The notes: generated by a model not told the origin, from the sequence alone. DNA of 64,000 nt from Ureibacillus thermophilus (GCF_042657185.1 NZ_JBHSNN010000093.1), one strand, 5' to 3'. Shown: positions 26,751 through 36,282, counted from the first letter of the stretch. Translations and numbers: made by a program.

Positions 26751-27509
26751 ATGCTAAACTACTTGGATGTCGGCAAAGGCGAGGAAATTGTCTTTATTCA
26801 TGGATTGGGCAATCGCATCCAGGCTTGGGCTCCGCAGCTGGAACTGACAACGCGATATCGTCTCATTATGATTGAATTAAGGGGACATGGTTACTCTCCG
26901 GAAAAAGAAAATATTCAAGTGGAATACTTTGCAAAAGATATTATTGAAGTATTGGATTATTTAAACATTGAAAAAGCGCATTTTGTCGGCCTTTCTCTCG
27001 GTGGTATTGTTGCATTAGAAATATGTAAGCGTTTTAAAAAACGTGTGAAATCGCTTATTTTATGTAATACTACTTATTATATACCAACATTGTTTGGAAA
27101 TTTAACCCTTGAAAAAACAAAACGATTTTTGAAAAGAAATACGATCGACCAATTAAATGAACGTCTTATCAATAAATGTTTATACAATCCAAAAGAGAAA
27201 AAAGTGTATGAATTAGCGAAAGATGCCTTTTATATACGGGAAGATACTTACTTTAAGTCCATTCAATCAGCTTTAGGAAGAAATTACTTTTATGATTTAT
27301 TCTCCATTGACGTTCCAACACTGATCATCGGTTCTTTAGAAGATAAGGTAGTGCCGATTCAAAACGCCTATCTGATGCACTACATGATTAAATCTTCCAA
27401 CTTGATTATTTTTGAAAATGCAGGACACTTATCAAATATTGAAAAACCTGAACTATTTAATTCAGCTATCTCCAGCCATATTCAGGAATATCAAAATAAA
27501 GTAAGTTAA
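26751..27509 (+). CDS. Alpha/beta hydrolase
   Basis: A 252-residue alpha/beta-hydrolase. HGLGNRIQAW near residue 16 is the oxyanion region, VGLSLGG near 83 holds the nucleophilic serine, IIGSLEDKVVP near 190 carries the acid, and NAGHLSNIEKP near 223 the histidine. The substrate is not predictable: related proteins include 3-oxoadipate enol-lactonase-like esterases and MhpC-like hydrolases. The start was chosen for the seven-base spacing to AAAAGGTG; a longer frame upstream lacks a ribosome binding site. A terminator follows and is shared with the convergent ABC transporter operon. Confidence 0.85.
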   Translation: MLNYLDVGKGEEIVFIHGLGNRIQAWAPQLELTTRYRLIMIELRGHGYSPEKENIQVEYFAKDIIEVLDYLNIEKAHFVGLSLGGIVALEICKRFKKRVKSLILCNTTYYIPTLFGNLTLEKTKRFLKRNTIDQLNERLINKCLYNPKEKKVYELAKDAFYIREDTYFKSIQSALGRNYFYDLFSIDVPTLIIGSLEDKVVPIQNAYLMHYMIKSSNLIIFENAGHLSNIEKPELFNSAISSHIQEYQNKVS

Positions 27510-27543
27510 AAAGGACCGTTTCCTGAAAATGAAAACGGTCCTT
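27510..27543. terminator. Bidirectional terminator
   Basis: AAAGGACCGTTTTC-type arms (AAAGGACCGTTT with AAACGGTCCTTT) between convergent genes. Confidence 0.8.
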
Positions 27544-27548
27544 TATAA

Positions 27549-28286
27549 TTATTTATTTAAAGTACGTCTTAAAAACTCTCTTGTTCTTTCATGTTTTGGA
27601 TTGACAAGCACTTGTTCAGGCGGTCCTTCCTCCACAATGACTCCTTTGTCCATAAAGACCACGCGATCGGAAACTTCCCTTGCAAATTCCATTTCATGAG
27701 TCACAATGAGCATTGTGTTCCCAGCATTGGCAAGATCCCGCATTACTTTCAACACTTCCCCTACCATTTCCGGGTCAAGGGCGGAAGTTGGTTCGTCAAA
27801 CAACATCACTTCCGGATCCATGGCTAGCGCTCTTGCGATGGCTACCCGCTGTTTTTGTCCACCGGAAAGCTGGCGAGGTCTTGCATGTTTAAATTTGTCC
27901 ATTCCAACAACGGTTAAATATTTCATGGCATTTTTTATAGCCTCTTCTTTTGAACGTTTCAGAACTTTGATTTGACCAATAGTACAGTTTCCTAGCACAT
28001 CTAAGTTATTGAATAAATTAAACTGTTGAAACACCATACCCAAATGAGTGCGGTATTGTTTTCTGTCATGTTTTTCATCCAAAATATTTTGGCCATTAAA
28101 AATAATTTCCCCAGCTGTTGGAATTTCCAGCAAGTTGATGCATCGCAATAATGTGGATTTTCCTGAACCGGAAGAACCGATTAATGTCACCACTTCCCCT
28201 TTTTTTACTTGGAAGTTCACATCTTTTAATACTTCATGGTTGCCGAATCTTTTATTTAAATGCCGTATATCGATGACTATTGACAT
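27549..28286 (-). CDS. Polar amino-acid ABC transporter, ATP-binding protein (probable lysine)
   Basis: A 245-residue ATPase of the GlnQ/ArtM/HisP group. Walker A is GSSGSGKST near residue 36, the Q-loop is in MVFQQFNLFNNLDVLGN, the signature is LSGGQKQRVAIARAL near 140, and Walker B is VMLFDEPTSALDPE near 160. It powers uptake through the permease encoded three bases upstream. It is the last gene of a substrate-binding protein - permease - ATPase operon controlled by a lysine riboswitch, so lysine is the probable substrate. AGGTGG precedes the ATG. The gene ends beside a bidirectional terminator. Confidence 0.92.
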   Translation of the reverse strand: MSIVIDIRHLNKRFGNHEVLKDVNFQVKKGEVVTLIGSSGSGKSTLLRCINLLEIPTAGEIIFNGQNILDEKHDRKQYRTHLGMVFQQFNLFNNLDVLGNCTIGQIKVLKRSKEEAIKNAMKYLTVVGMDKFKHARPRQLSGGQKQRVAIARALAMDPEVMLFDEPTSALDPEMVGEVLKVMRDLANAGNTMLIVTHEMEFAREVSDRVVFMDKGVIVEEGPPEQVLVNPKHERTREFLRRTLNK

Positions 28287-28289
28287 TCG

Positions 28290-29036
28290 CTACTCACCAC
28301 CTAATTTTGGCTTGTTGCCTGTTACAAGCTCAACGCGATATGAATCTGAACCGTCCATTTTCTTTTCAAACCATAACAATATACGCGTTACAGTAAACGT
28401 CATAATAAAGTACAATACGCAGGCAATCAAGAAAGCTTCCGCATAACGATATGTACTTCCCGCAACTGAGTTTGTCGTAAAGAACAATTCCACAACACTG
28501 ATAACACTTAATACAGAAGAGTCTTTAATATTCATAACAAGCTGGTTCCCAGTCGCAGGCAGAATATTGCGAGCTACTTGAGGAAGGATGATATAGAGCA
28601 TTGTTTGAAAGTGGCTCATCCCAATGGCTTCACTGGCTTCAAATTGGCCTTTATCAATGGAGACAATACCACCGCGAACATATTCCGCCATATAAGCTCC
28701 CGTATTTAAACTAATGACGATTAAACCGGCAACGAAGCGGTTTAATTGAATATCAATGGCGTACAATCCGTAGAAAACAACCATAGCTTGTACCATCATT
28801 GGCGTTCCACGGAATAATTCCACATAACAAGTTAGTATAAAATTAATAATTTTTAATATAACAGTCTTAAAAGTTTTTTTTGGCATTGGAATGGTGTGCA
28901 TAATCCCGATGAAAAAACCGATGATCGCTCCGAAAATGGTGCCGAGAATGGCAAGAATTAAAGCGATCCATGCACCACGTAAAAAGAGATCCCAGTTATT
29001 CAGGAAAATATTCCATACTGTTTCTAAGAAAGACAT
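28290..29036 (-). CDS. Polar amino-acid ABC transporter, permease (probable lysine)
   Basis: A 248-residue permease with about five helices, of the HisM/GlnP type. FRGTPMMVQAMVVFYGLYA and GAYMAEYVRGGIVSIDKGQ are family blocks, and EASEAIGMSHFQTMLYIILPQ is the EAA loop that docks the ATPase. It is separated from the substrate-binding gene by 118 bases containing a terminator-like hairpin, which may lower permease and ATPase expression relative to the binding protein. AGGAGATTTC precedes the ATG. Probable lysine uptake is inferred from the upstream riboswitch. Confidence 0.92.
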   Translation of the reverse strand: MSFLETVWNIFLNNWDLFLRGAWIALILAILGTIFGAIIGFFIGIMHTIPMPKKTFKTVILKIINFILTCYVELFRGTPMMVQAMVVFYGLYAIDIQLNRFVAGLIVISLNTGAYMAEYVRGGIVSIDKGQFEASEAIGMSHFQTMLYIILPQVARNILPATGNQLVMNIKDSSVLSVISVVELFFTTNSVAGSTYRYAEAFLIACVLYFIMTFTVTRILLWFEKKMDGSDSYRVELVTGNKPKLGGE

Positions 29037-29109
29037 AAAGAAATCTCCTTGTTCATTGTTTAGTTTTGCTCATCATTGAAGTTTTAAGTAAAGGGTGGGA
29101 AATGGAAAA

Positions 29110-29148
29110 AGGTTGTCTTGTAAACTGAAAAACTCAAGACAACCTTTC
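29110..29148 (-). terminator. Intra-operon hairpin between binding protein and permease genes
   Basis: GGTTGTCTTG/CAAGACAACC stem followed on the minus strand by TTTTTCC. It probably acts as a partial terminator or 3' stabiliser after the binding-protein gene. Confidence 0.7.
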
Positions 29149-29154
29149 ACCACA

Positions 29155-30012
29155 CTATTGTTGTGATGGTTGATTTTTAATAGCTTCTTCCATGATTTGT
29201 TGGCGTTCTTCTTCAGAAATTCCTGCTAAGATTTCATTTATTTTTTCTTTTAATTCAGAACCTTTTTTCAATCCTACCGCGATGGCCGTATCAGATTCAT
29301 CTGCTTCAAAGCCGTCTTCTGGAACGATATAAGTGAATCCTTCAATAGCAGCTTCTGCAGACATTCCTTCTGGGCGTTCAGAGATGTAAGCATCAATAGC
29401 TCCAGAAGATAATTGAATACGCATTTGACCAAAGTCAGTAGCAGGTACTTGTTTTTGAACACCTGTCATTTGATCGATTACATTATAGTGAGTTGTCCCT
29501 TGTTGAGCAGTAACTTTTGCTCCTTTAAAATCGTGGATGGATTTTGCATTAGCATATGGACCATCTTTTTTCACAACGATAACAAAGTCGCTTGTATAGT
29601 AGTTATCCGTAAAATCAATGACTTCCTTGCGTTCAGGTGTAGGAGACATACCAGCAATTACAAGGTCGATGGCTCCTGATTGAAGTGATGGAATCAATCC
29701 ATCCCAATCTGTTTTCACAATTTCAAGTTTCATACCAAGTCCTTCGGCGATGCGTTTTGCAATTTGCACATCATAACCGTTTGCATATTCTTTCGAACCC
29801 GCAATTGGCACTGCACCGTTCGAATCATCTTTTTGAGACCAGTTAAATGGCGCATAAGCTGCTTCCATTCCTACGCGCAATACACCTTTAGAATCTGATG
29901 AAGTTTCTGAATCTTTTGAATCACCGCTGTTTGAATCATCGCTTGAGCCGCAAGCTGCAAGTACTAGAATGGTGATCATGGTTAAAAGCAACGTCCAAAG
30001 TTTCTTTTTCAT
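29155..30012 (-). CDS. Amino-acid ABC transporter substrate-binding lipoprotein (probable lysine)
   Basis: A 285-residue lipoprotein with signal MKKKLWTLLLTMITILVLAAC (cysteine 21 shown as the end of the lipobox LAAC) and a serine/aspartate-rich linker. A periplasmic-binding-protein type II domain follows (VGMEAAYAPFNWSQ near residue 48; GYDVQIAKRIAEGLGM near 80; IDLVIAGMSPTPERKEVIDF near 110). It would capture amino acids outside the membrane. The ATG follows AGGAGG. The message begins with a lysine riboswitch about 50 bases upstream, which is the main reason to propose lysine as ligand. Confidence 0.92.
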   Translation of the reverse strand: MKKKLWTLLLTMITILVLAACGSSDDSNSGDSKDSETSSDSKGVLRVGMEAAYAPFNWSQKDDSNGAVPIAGSKEYANGYDVQIAKRIAEGLGMKLEIVKTDWDGLIPSLQSGAIDLVIAGMSPTPERKEVIDFTDNYYTSDFVIVVKKDGPYANAKSIHDFKGAKVTAQQGTTHYNVIDQMTGVQKQVPATDFGQMRIQLSSGAIDAYISERPEGMSAEAAIEGFTYIVPEDGFEADESDTAIAVGLKKGSELKEKINEILAGISEEERQQIMEEAIKNQPSQQ

Positions 30013-30061
30013 AAGCTTCCTCCTAATTCCGTTTGTTATTTCGTTTAGCAGCATTGCAAAC

Positions 30062-30092
30062 AAAAAGCGACCTAAGAAGAACTTAAGGTCGC
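30062..30092 (-). terminator. Riboswitch-controlled attenuator terminator
   Basis: GCGACCTTAAG/CTTAGGTCGC stem followed on the minus strand by TTTTTG. It is the expression platform of the lysine riboswitch and precedes the ABC transporter start by about 50 bases. Confidence 0.8.
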
Positions 30093-30109
30093 ATCATTGT
30101 TAAACAAAT

Positions 30110-30312
30110 ACCCCTAGTTCCACTTTGGATAGCTCACCTTACATATTTACTATGTAAGACAGTGCTGCAGTTATTCACTGCAACCCCAGCATAGTTGTTT
30201 GAGCAGGCAACTATGCTTCGGCGGTATTTCCTACTTTCCCATCTCATCGCTCGCTCAGCTAAATGAGAACCTAATAAATACCGCACCTCTATCCCCACAA
30301 AGTGAGGCTAGT
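30110..30312 (-). ncRNA. Lysine riboswitch (L-box)
   Basis: On the minus strand, in order: GATAGAGGTGCGG, AGTAGG, CCGCCGAAGC, GCTGGGG, TGCAGCACTGTC, GAGCTATCC and GTGGAAC. These are the conserved core pieces of the L-box aptamer, and helices close between them (for example CATAGTTG with CAACTATG, and CTTACATA with TATGTAAG). A terminator hairpin follows, so high lysine should stop transcription of the transporter operon. Confidence 0.92.
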
Positions 30313-30333
30313 AATTATTTAATTGTTACAAAA

Positions 30334-30363
30334 AGAATACCGTAAATTATACTTAGTTGTCAA
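30334..30363 (-). promoter_or_regulatory. Promoter of the lysine riboswitch transcript
   Basis: Minus-strand TTGACA (30358-30363) and TATTCT (30334-30339) with an 18-base spacer, just upstream of the aptamer. Confidence 0.7.
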
Positions 30364-30386
30364 TAATACATAGGCAATCATTAAAT

Positions 30387-30416
30387 ATACTCCCCAAGAA
30401 ATTAGATGGGGAGTAT
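30387..30416 (-). terminator. Terminator after odhB
   Basis: ATACTCCCC/GGGGAGTAT stem, 15 bases after the odhB stop. Confidence 0.7.
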
Positions 30417-30431
30417 ATCTGTACTACGCTA

Positions 30432-31682
30432 TTAAGAATTTAGAAGTAAATCTTCTGGATTCTCAATTAACTCTTTTACAGTTTTTAGGAATCCTACAGA
30501 ATCTTTTCCATCGATGATGCGGTGGTCGTAAGAAAGTGCTACATACATCATCGGACGAATTTCAACTTGACCGTTCACAGCTACTGGTCGGTTCACAATA
30601 GAGTGCATACCAAGAATACCTGCTTGTGTACCGTTGATGATCGGTGTTGACATTAATGAACCAAAGACACCGCCGTTTGTAATAGTGAATGTTCCCCCTT
30701 GCAAATCAGAAATAGCCAATTTTTTCTCACGTGCTTTTTGAGCAAGTTCTGCAATTTCTCTTTCAATTTCAGCGAAGTTTTTGCGATCTGCATCGCGTAC
30801 TACAGGAACAACTAGGCCTTCTTCTGTAGAAACGGCAATACCGATATCATAGATATTGAACTTATGGATTTCATCACCAACAATTTGAGCATTGACATAT
30901 GGATATTTTTTCAATGCTGCAACAACGGCTTTTGTAAAGAATGACATGAAGCCAAGTTTAATGCCGTTTTCTTTTACAAATTGTTCTTGTTTGCGTTTGC
31001 GAAGTTCCATCACGTTTGTCATGTCGATTTCGTTAAATGTTGTAAGCATTGCTGTGCTTTGTTTTACTTCAAGCAAGCGTTTTGCAATTGTTTGACGGCG
31101 GCGGCTCATTCTTTCAACTGTTACGCGGGAATCGTCAACTGGTGCAACAGCTGGTGCTTTTGGTTGAGCAGGTTGCGCTGCTGGTTGAGCAGGTTGTGCC
31201 GCATGTGCCGCAACGTCTTGAACGCGAACACGGCCTTGTGGATCAACTGGTGAAATTGCTGCCAAGTCAATGCCTTTTTCACGAGCAAGTTTACGAGCCG
31301 CAGGGGAAGCTACAACGCGTCCGCTTGTTGTTTCTTCAACAACTGGTGCTGCTTGAGCAGGTTGTGCTGGAGCAGCTTTAGGCTCTTCTTTCACAGCTTC
31401 TTTTGCTGGCTCTGCTTGTGGTGCTGGAGCAGGTTCTGCCCCTCCTTCTACTGGTTCCACAATTGCAATTGTTTGGCCAACAAGCACAGTGTCGCCTTCT
31501 TGAGCCAAAATTTGCGTTAACACGCCTGCTTCTTCAGAAATAATTTCTGCATTTACTTTATCTGTTTCTAATTCAACGATGAATTCGCCTTTTTCAACGC
31601 GATCTCCAACTTTTTTCACCCATTGTGCAATGGTACCTTCTGTAATCGATTCTGCTAATTCAGGGACTTTAATCTCAGCCAC
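30432..31682 (-). CDS. odhB: 2-oxoglutarate dehydrogenase E2, dihydrolipoyl succinyltransferase
   Basis: A 416-residue E2 subunit (B. subtilis OdhB has 417). Order: lipoyl domain with the modified lysine in ELETDKVNAE (residue 42); an Ala/Pro/Gln-rich flexible linker, repeated after the next domain; the E1/E3-binding domain (VASPAARKLAREKGIDLAAI) near 124; and the catalytic domain ending with SYDHRIIDGKDSVGF, which holds the active-site His and Asp. It transfers succinyl from lipoamide to CoA. The start is GTG, eight bases after AAAGGAGG, matching OdhB's known N-terminus; the longer frame is not needed. It is in an operon behind odhA. Confidence 0.96.
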   Translation of the reverse strand: MAEIKVPELAESITEGTIAQWVKKVGDRVEKGEFIVELETDKVNAEIISEEAGVLTQILAQEGDTVLVGQTIAIVEPVEGGAEPAPAPQAEPAKEAVKEEPKAAPAQPAQAAPVVEETTSGRVVASPAARKLAREKGIDLAAISPVDPQGRVRVQDVAAHAAQPAQPAAQPAQPKAPAVAPVDDSRVTVERMSRRRQTIAKRLLEVKQSTAMLTTFNEIDMTNVMELRKRKQEQFVKENGIKLGFMSFFTKAVVAALKKYPYVNAQIVGDEIHKFNIYDIGIAVSTEEGLVVPVVRDADRKNFAEIEREIAELAQKAREKKLAISDLQGGTFTITNGGVFGSLMSTPIINGTQAGILGMHSIVNRPVAVNGQVEIRPMMYVALSYDHRIIDGKDSVGFLKTVKELIENPEDLLLNS

Positions 31683-31745
31683 TTTAGGTTCCTCCTTTAA
31701 TTCTCCACACAAATCTTATTTTTCTCTATTCTAGAATGTGTAAAA

Positions 31746-34559
31746 TTATAAATCTGCTAAAGCTTCAGAAATTACTTTCGCTTGAGCTACTTTATGTGAA
31801 TCAGTGTCGCCTTCAGAAGTAGAAGACATTTCTGGACGACCAACATAGCGAACGTTTTTGCCTTCAGCAAGTTCAAGTAAATATTCAAGTACAAATCTCC
31901 ATGGCCCTTGGTTTTTAGGCTCTTCTTGCACCCAAACGATTTCTTTTGCATTAGGGTAGCGAGCAATGATTTCTTTTAATTGAGCCATTGGGAATGGATA
32001 TAATTGTTCAATGCGAATGATGTGAAGTTTGTCGAAACCTTCACCATTATTTACAGCTTCAGCCAAGTCGATTGTCACTTTGCCTGATGCTAAAATGATG
32101 CGTTCTACTTTTTCAGGATTTTGTCCAAGTCCTGGTTGTTCAATGACTTCTTCAAATTTGCCTTCAGATAACTGCTCTAAAGTTGCTGCTGCCAATGGAT
32201 GGCGAAGCAATGATTTTGGTGTAGCCACCACTAATGGACGAACAGCTTCTGTTCCAAGCATTTTTGCTTGTCTGCGAAGTAAATGGAAGTAGTTTCCTGC
32301 ATTTGAGCAGTTGGCAACAATCCAGTTGTTTTCAGCGCATAGTTGTAAAAAGCGTTCAATGCGTGCTGAAGAGTGTTCTGGACCTTGGCCTTCCATACCA
32401 TTTGGCAACAATAGAACAAGTCCTGATTTAATTCCCCATTTTGAACGAGCAGCTGAAATGAAGTTATCGAACATTACTTGAGCCATATTTGCGAAGTCCC
32501 CGAATTGGCCTTCCCAAATTGTTAAAGCTTTTTCATTTTCAAGATTGTAACCGTATTCGTAACCAACAATTGCCGCTTCTGTCAATGGAGAGTTATATAC
32601 ACTAAAGGATGCTTTAACACCAGAAATATTATGCAATGGTGTCCATTCAGAACCGTTGTTTTTATCATGAAGCACTAAATGGCGTTGAGAGAATGTACCA
32701 CGTTGTGCATCTTGACCAGTAATGCGGATTGGATTTCCTTCGCGTAAAATGGATGCAAAGGCTAGTGTTTCCGCATGACCCCAATCAATTTTGCCTGTTT
32801 CCAACGCTTCTGTACGTCTTTTTAAAATTCTTGCCAATTTATTTTGAGGCTCGAAGTTTTCAGGCCATGCTAACAATTCTTCATTGATTTGTTTTAATTC
32901 ATCTGCTGGAACGCTTGTTTCCACTGCAGGATATGGCTGTTTCACCGCTTCAGGCATTTCAATTTCAAATGGTCCTTTTTCTTCACCGACTTTTTTCACG
33001 TAGTCGTAGCATTTTTGCATTTCAGCATAAATATCTTTATCTAACTGCTCTACATATTCTTTTGAAACGATTCCTTCATTTACTACACGTTCTCCATATA
33101 ATGCGCGAACAGTTGGATGTTTATCCACTAGCAAGTAAGTAAGCGGATTCGTTACAGTTGGATCATCTGTTTCATTATGTCCATATCTGCGGTAACCGAT
33201 TAAATCGATTAAAATGTCTTTTCCAAATGTTTGGCGATATTCAAAAGCAAATTTCGCTACTTGGATAACTGCTTCTGGATCATCAGCATTCACGTGAACA
33301 ACAGGAATGCCATATCCTTTTGCCAAGTCAGATGAATAATGTGTTGAACGGGAATCGTAATATTCAGTGGTGAATCCAATCATGTTGTTTGAAATGATAT
33401 GGATGGATCCGCCAGTTGTGAATCCTTTTGTTCCTGCCAAGTTAAAAGTTTCTTGTACAATTCCTTCACCGCTGAATGCAGCATCCCCGTGAACAATAAC
33501 AGCTAATGCTTTTGAAGTATCTTGCACTGGTTCGCCGGAATTGGATGTCTCTTCTTGAGCGGCTCTAGTAGATCCCACAACAACAGGGCTTACTACTTCC
33601 AAGTGGGATGGGTTGTAAGCAAGTTTGACTGTTAAACCGGATGGCTTATAATAAGTTGCTCCCATGTGATATTTCACGTCGCCAGTCCAACCTTTTGAAA
33701 TTTCGATTGAACCGTCTTTAGGGAAGAAATAATCGTTTGGCACATGGGCAAAATCCGCAAACATCATTTCATAAGGTTTTTTCACGATATGAGTCAACAC
33801 ATTTAAACGTCCGCGGTGCGCCATACCGATTTGCAATGATTTCATTTTATTTTGTTCTGCAGATTTTACAATTTCATCAATCAGAACTACAAGTGTATCT
33901 AATCCTTCAATAGAGAATCGTTTTTGTCCGACAAAAGTTTTATGAAGGAATTTTTCGAAGTTTTCTACACGTGTTAATTGTTCTAAAACTGCCTTTTTCT
34001 CGTCTGCAGATAATGTTGCTTTAAAGAAACCTGACTCAATTTTAGATTGAATCCAATTTCTTTCAGATTCATTTTCTATATGGGCATATTCGAAGCCGAT
34101 TTTGTCTGTATAAAGCGAACGTAAATACTCTACCGCTTGTTTTCCATTGGAAACGTTTGCAGGAACATTATTATTAAAGAACAACGAAGCAGGTAGTTCA
34201 GCCAAATCAGCATCTGTTAATCCATAAGTTGTAGGCTCAATTTTTGTAGAATCTAATGGCCGATCTTTAAGTGGATATACATCCGCTGCATAGTGGCCAA
34301 AAGCGCGTATTGCATCAGCTAAACGAATAGCCGCCAATACTTTTTTTACGTCTCCTGTTTGAGCTGTTTGAGTTGTTTGAGCACTACTTGAAGCTTCTTC
34401 TAATACTGGAGCACCGTATTGTTGGAATAGCTCAACTAATTCTGCATCTACTTCTTCTGGGTTTTGCAGGAATAAATCATATTGTTCCATTAAATACCCT
34501 AAGTTTGGACCAGAAAACGCTGACCAAGGAGATCCAGCTGTAAAAACATTGTTTGACAT
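31746..34559 (-). CDS. odhA: 2-oxoglutarate dehydrogenase E1
   Basis: A 937-residue thiamine-diphosphate-dependent E1 that decarboxylates 2-oxoglutarate in the TCA cycle (B. subtilis OdhA 944). The N-terminal peptide SPWSAFSGPNLGYLMEQYDL resembles the E2-docking arm; IGMAHRGRLNVLTHI near 250 and HGDAAFSGEGIVQETFNLA near 360 belong to the cofactor-binding part; and FSQRHLVLHDKNNG and VWVQEEPKNQGPW are later conserved blocks. The ATG follows GGAGG at eight bases. odhB follows after 63 bases without an obvious terminator, so the two are co-transcribed. E3 (lpd) is not in this window. Confidence 0.96.
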   Translation of the reverse strand: MSNNVFTAGSPWSAFSGPNLGYLMEQYDLFLQNPEEVDAELVELFQQYGAPVLEEASSSAQTTQTAQTGDVKKVLAAIRLADAIRAFGHYAADVYPLKDRPLDSTKIEPTTYGLTDADLAELPASLFFNNNVPANVSNGKQAVEYLRSLYTDKIGFEYAHIENESERNWIQSKIESGFFKATLSADEKKAVLEQLTRVENFEKFLHKTFVGQKRFSIEGLDTLVVLIDEIVKSAEQNKMKSLQIGMAHRGRLNVLTHIVKKPYEMMFADFAHVPNDYFFPKDGSIEISKGWTGDVKYHMGATYYKPSGLTVKLAYNPSHLEVVSPVVVGSTRAAQEETSNSGEPVQDTSKALAVIVHGDAAFSGEGIVQETFNLAGTKGFTTGGSIHIISNNMIGFTTEYYDSRSTHYSSDLAKGYGIPVVHVNADDPEAVIQVAKFAFEYRQTFGKDILIDLIGYRRYGHNETDDPTVTNPLTYLLVDKHPTVRALYGERVVNEGIVSKEYVEQLDKDIYAEMQKCYDYVKKVGEEKGPFEIEMPEAVKQPYPAVETSVPADELKQINEELLAWPENFEPQNKLARILKRRTEALETGKIDWGHAETLAFASILREGNPIRITGQDAQRGTFSQRHLVLHDKNNGSEWTPLHNISGVKASFSVYNSPLTEAAIVGYEYGYNLENEKALTIWEGQFGDFANMAQVMFDNFISAARSKWGIKSGLVLLLPNGMEGQGPEHSSARIERFLQLCAENNWIVANCSNAGNYFHLLRRQAKMLGTEAVRPLVVATPKSLLRHPLAAATLEQLSEGKFEEVIEQPGLGQNPEKVERIILASGKVTIDLAEAVNNGEGFDKLHIIRIEQLYPFPMAQLKEIIARYPNAKEIVWVQEEPKNQGPWRFVLEYLLELAEGKNVRYVGRPEMSSTSEGDTDSHKVAQAKVISEALADL

Positions 34560-34766
34560 GAGAAAAACCTCCAAATTTTGCTGAATAGCAATCCGTTTTA
34601 ATTTTCAAATTCTTCTATTAATATTCATTTATATTAAGATTAAGAAGAACCATTTTTCCATATCAATCTTACTACTCTTCACAAAAAATACAACTATTTT
34701 TCACAAAATTAAATGAAAAATTTTAAAGGAAGAAAAAAATTTTTTTATCCATGTAATGGATAGGGG

Positions 34767-35057
34767 TTATGAAGCACCAATTATTGTTAAATTAACAATT
34801 CTTAGTTGCCGATAAATCCAACCACCTCCAATAATTTTAGGTTTATTTGGGGATGAAGGAATATTCCTTAAAAGGCTAAAATTCAAATCAAAGCACATAT
34901 CATTATTATTTGCAGTTAAAGAAATTTGAAAATGAAAAATTTTCTGTTTTGTTTTTTCTTGTTCATTATATGTACAGAAAATTAGGGAATCCATTTTCAA
35001 ATTCATACTTTTGGAATCATTACTAATTGTAGCATTTGAAAATTCAACTTCAAGCAA
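34767..35057 (-). CDS. Uncertain small ORF (96 aa)
   Basis: An open frame of about 96 codons with a beta-rich, Ser/Asn-rich product (LEVEFSNATISNDSKSMNLK and onward) and no recognisable family. The first codon is a TTG without a good ribosome binding site. The frame stays open for about 14 more codons upstream, where AAAGGGA is followed only by an ATA codon, so the 5' end may be damaged. It could be a decayed gene or chance; I keep it because this stretch is longer than expected in such AT-rich DNA. Confidence 0.25.
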   Translation of the reverse strand: MLEVEFSNATISNDSKSMNLKMDSLIFCTYNEQEKTKQKIFHFQISLTANNNDMCFDLNFSLLRNIPSSPNKPKIIGGGWIYRQLRIVNLTIIGAS

Positions 35058-35729
35058 TTCAGCTTCTGTTTTATCATTTATTTTTCTTCCCTTTTAGATA
35101 TCGATCATTTTGTGTAATTTTATAGATTGAATAAAGAAAATGCCCTTCCCTTTATGCTCTGAATGTACAATCCATCTTGTAAATTGTATTCTTAACGAAA
35201 TGTCAACGATTTGAACAATTTTTGATTAAAATATTTTTAAAATAAAATTTTTTTAGGTTTAAACCTAATGAAAAATGGTTAATTAATAATTACACCCCAA
35301 ACACTTTTTCATGAGGATTTTTGCTTTATTGCCACAGTTTAAGAACCGCTTAAATTGTGGCATTTTTTTATCCGTAAATTTTTTTTGGTAATAGCATATG
35401 ATATTTTTATGTCTCTTTTATTTTCGTAAAAAATGTCTAATATATTCGATAATAAGGCCAATTCTTTCCAACTGTATCCTTTCTAAGTATATTAGTTGTG
35501 TAATTAATTATTTTTTTATAAAATTGTTTTATTACATTTACAAACTATACACAGAAAATACCGTATTTTTAAAAACAAATTCTTGTAGACTCGATTATAT
35601 TTAGTATAAGATAAACTAGTCGACTGCCAATTGCTATATATTTATTATTTTTATTATTTTATTAGGAAAGTATTTTATTCTTTGTTGATTGGCATTTTTG
35701 AAGTTATCCTAGAAAAAGGAGGCGTTTAT
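35058..35729. other. AT-rich intergenic stretch
   Basis: No supportable gene. It holds a plus-strand terminator near 35.35 kb without an obvious upstream gene, which may mark a lost gene. Short AT-driven frames here (for example a 68-codon Tyr/Ile/Cys-rich one) look like noise. Confidence 0.45.
35329..35372 (+). terminator. Orphan terminator
   Basis: GCCACAGTTTAAG/CTTAAATTGTGGC stem followed by ATTTTTTTAT. Confidence 0.75.
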
Positions 35730-36278
35730 ATGCTAAAACCTCGCGACTTATTTGAAACGAATGAATTGTATCAGCTGCTGATCCATCCATCGGTTTTCCC
35801 GTATGTCCGCCACAAGGCAACAAGCCCAGAGGAATATTTATTTATGACAAAGCAGATTATCGAAGAAGAAGCTTTGGGAAAAACAATTTCAAGAACCATT
35901 CTTGATGAGTGGGGACAACCGATTGGCACGATCAGTTTATACGATATTCAAGACGGAGCAGGATTTTTAGGTACTTGGATCGGGGCTCCTTTTCAAGGAA
36001 AGGGATACAATCAAATAGCAAAAAGAGAATTTTTAAGCGAAATTTTTTTCAAATACAATTTCCATACAGTATTTCTAAGAATCCGAAAAGAAAATGAAAA
36101 ATCAAAACGTGCCTCCTTGAAGTTGCAATATGTAATCAGCGCAAATGAATTGCATCCAACTTTATATGAGGAAATCAATAGCGGAGAAGCAAAATTTGAT
36201 TTATATAAAATCCCAAAAGATTTGTTTTACTTGGTTACAGCCCATGAAAAAGAAAATGAAGAAGAACAGGTTATTTAA
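35730..36278 (+). CDS. GNAT-family N-acetyltransferase
   Basis: A 182-residue GNAT protein of the RimJ/RimL-like branch. Visible: LIHPSVFPYVRHKA near residue 15; GTISLYDIQDGAGFLGTWIG near 66, which is the central strand pair; and APFQGKGYNQIAKREFL near 87, which corresponds to the acetyl-CoA pyrophosphate loop (Q/R-x-x-G-x-G/A in degenerate form). Substrate unknown; relatives modify protein N-termini or small amines. The chosen ATG follows AAAGGAGG; the longer upstream frame has no such site. A bidirectional terminator separates it from the convergent murG. Confidence 0.8.
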   Translation: MLKPRDLFETNELYQLLIHPSVFPYVRHKATSPEEYLFMTKQIIEEEALGKTISRTILDEWGQPIGTISLYDIQDGAGFLGTWIGAPFQGKGYNQIAKREFLSEIFFKYNFHTVFLRIRKENEKSKRASLKLQYVISANELHPTLYEEINSGEAKFDLYKIPKDLFYLVTAHEKENEEEQVI

Positions 36279-36282
36279 TAAA

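Noticed and set aside
35398..35604. 68-codon plus-strand frame rich in Tyr, Ile and Cys
   Set aside because: Composition fits AT-rich noise; no ribosome binding site or family.
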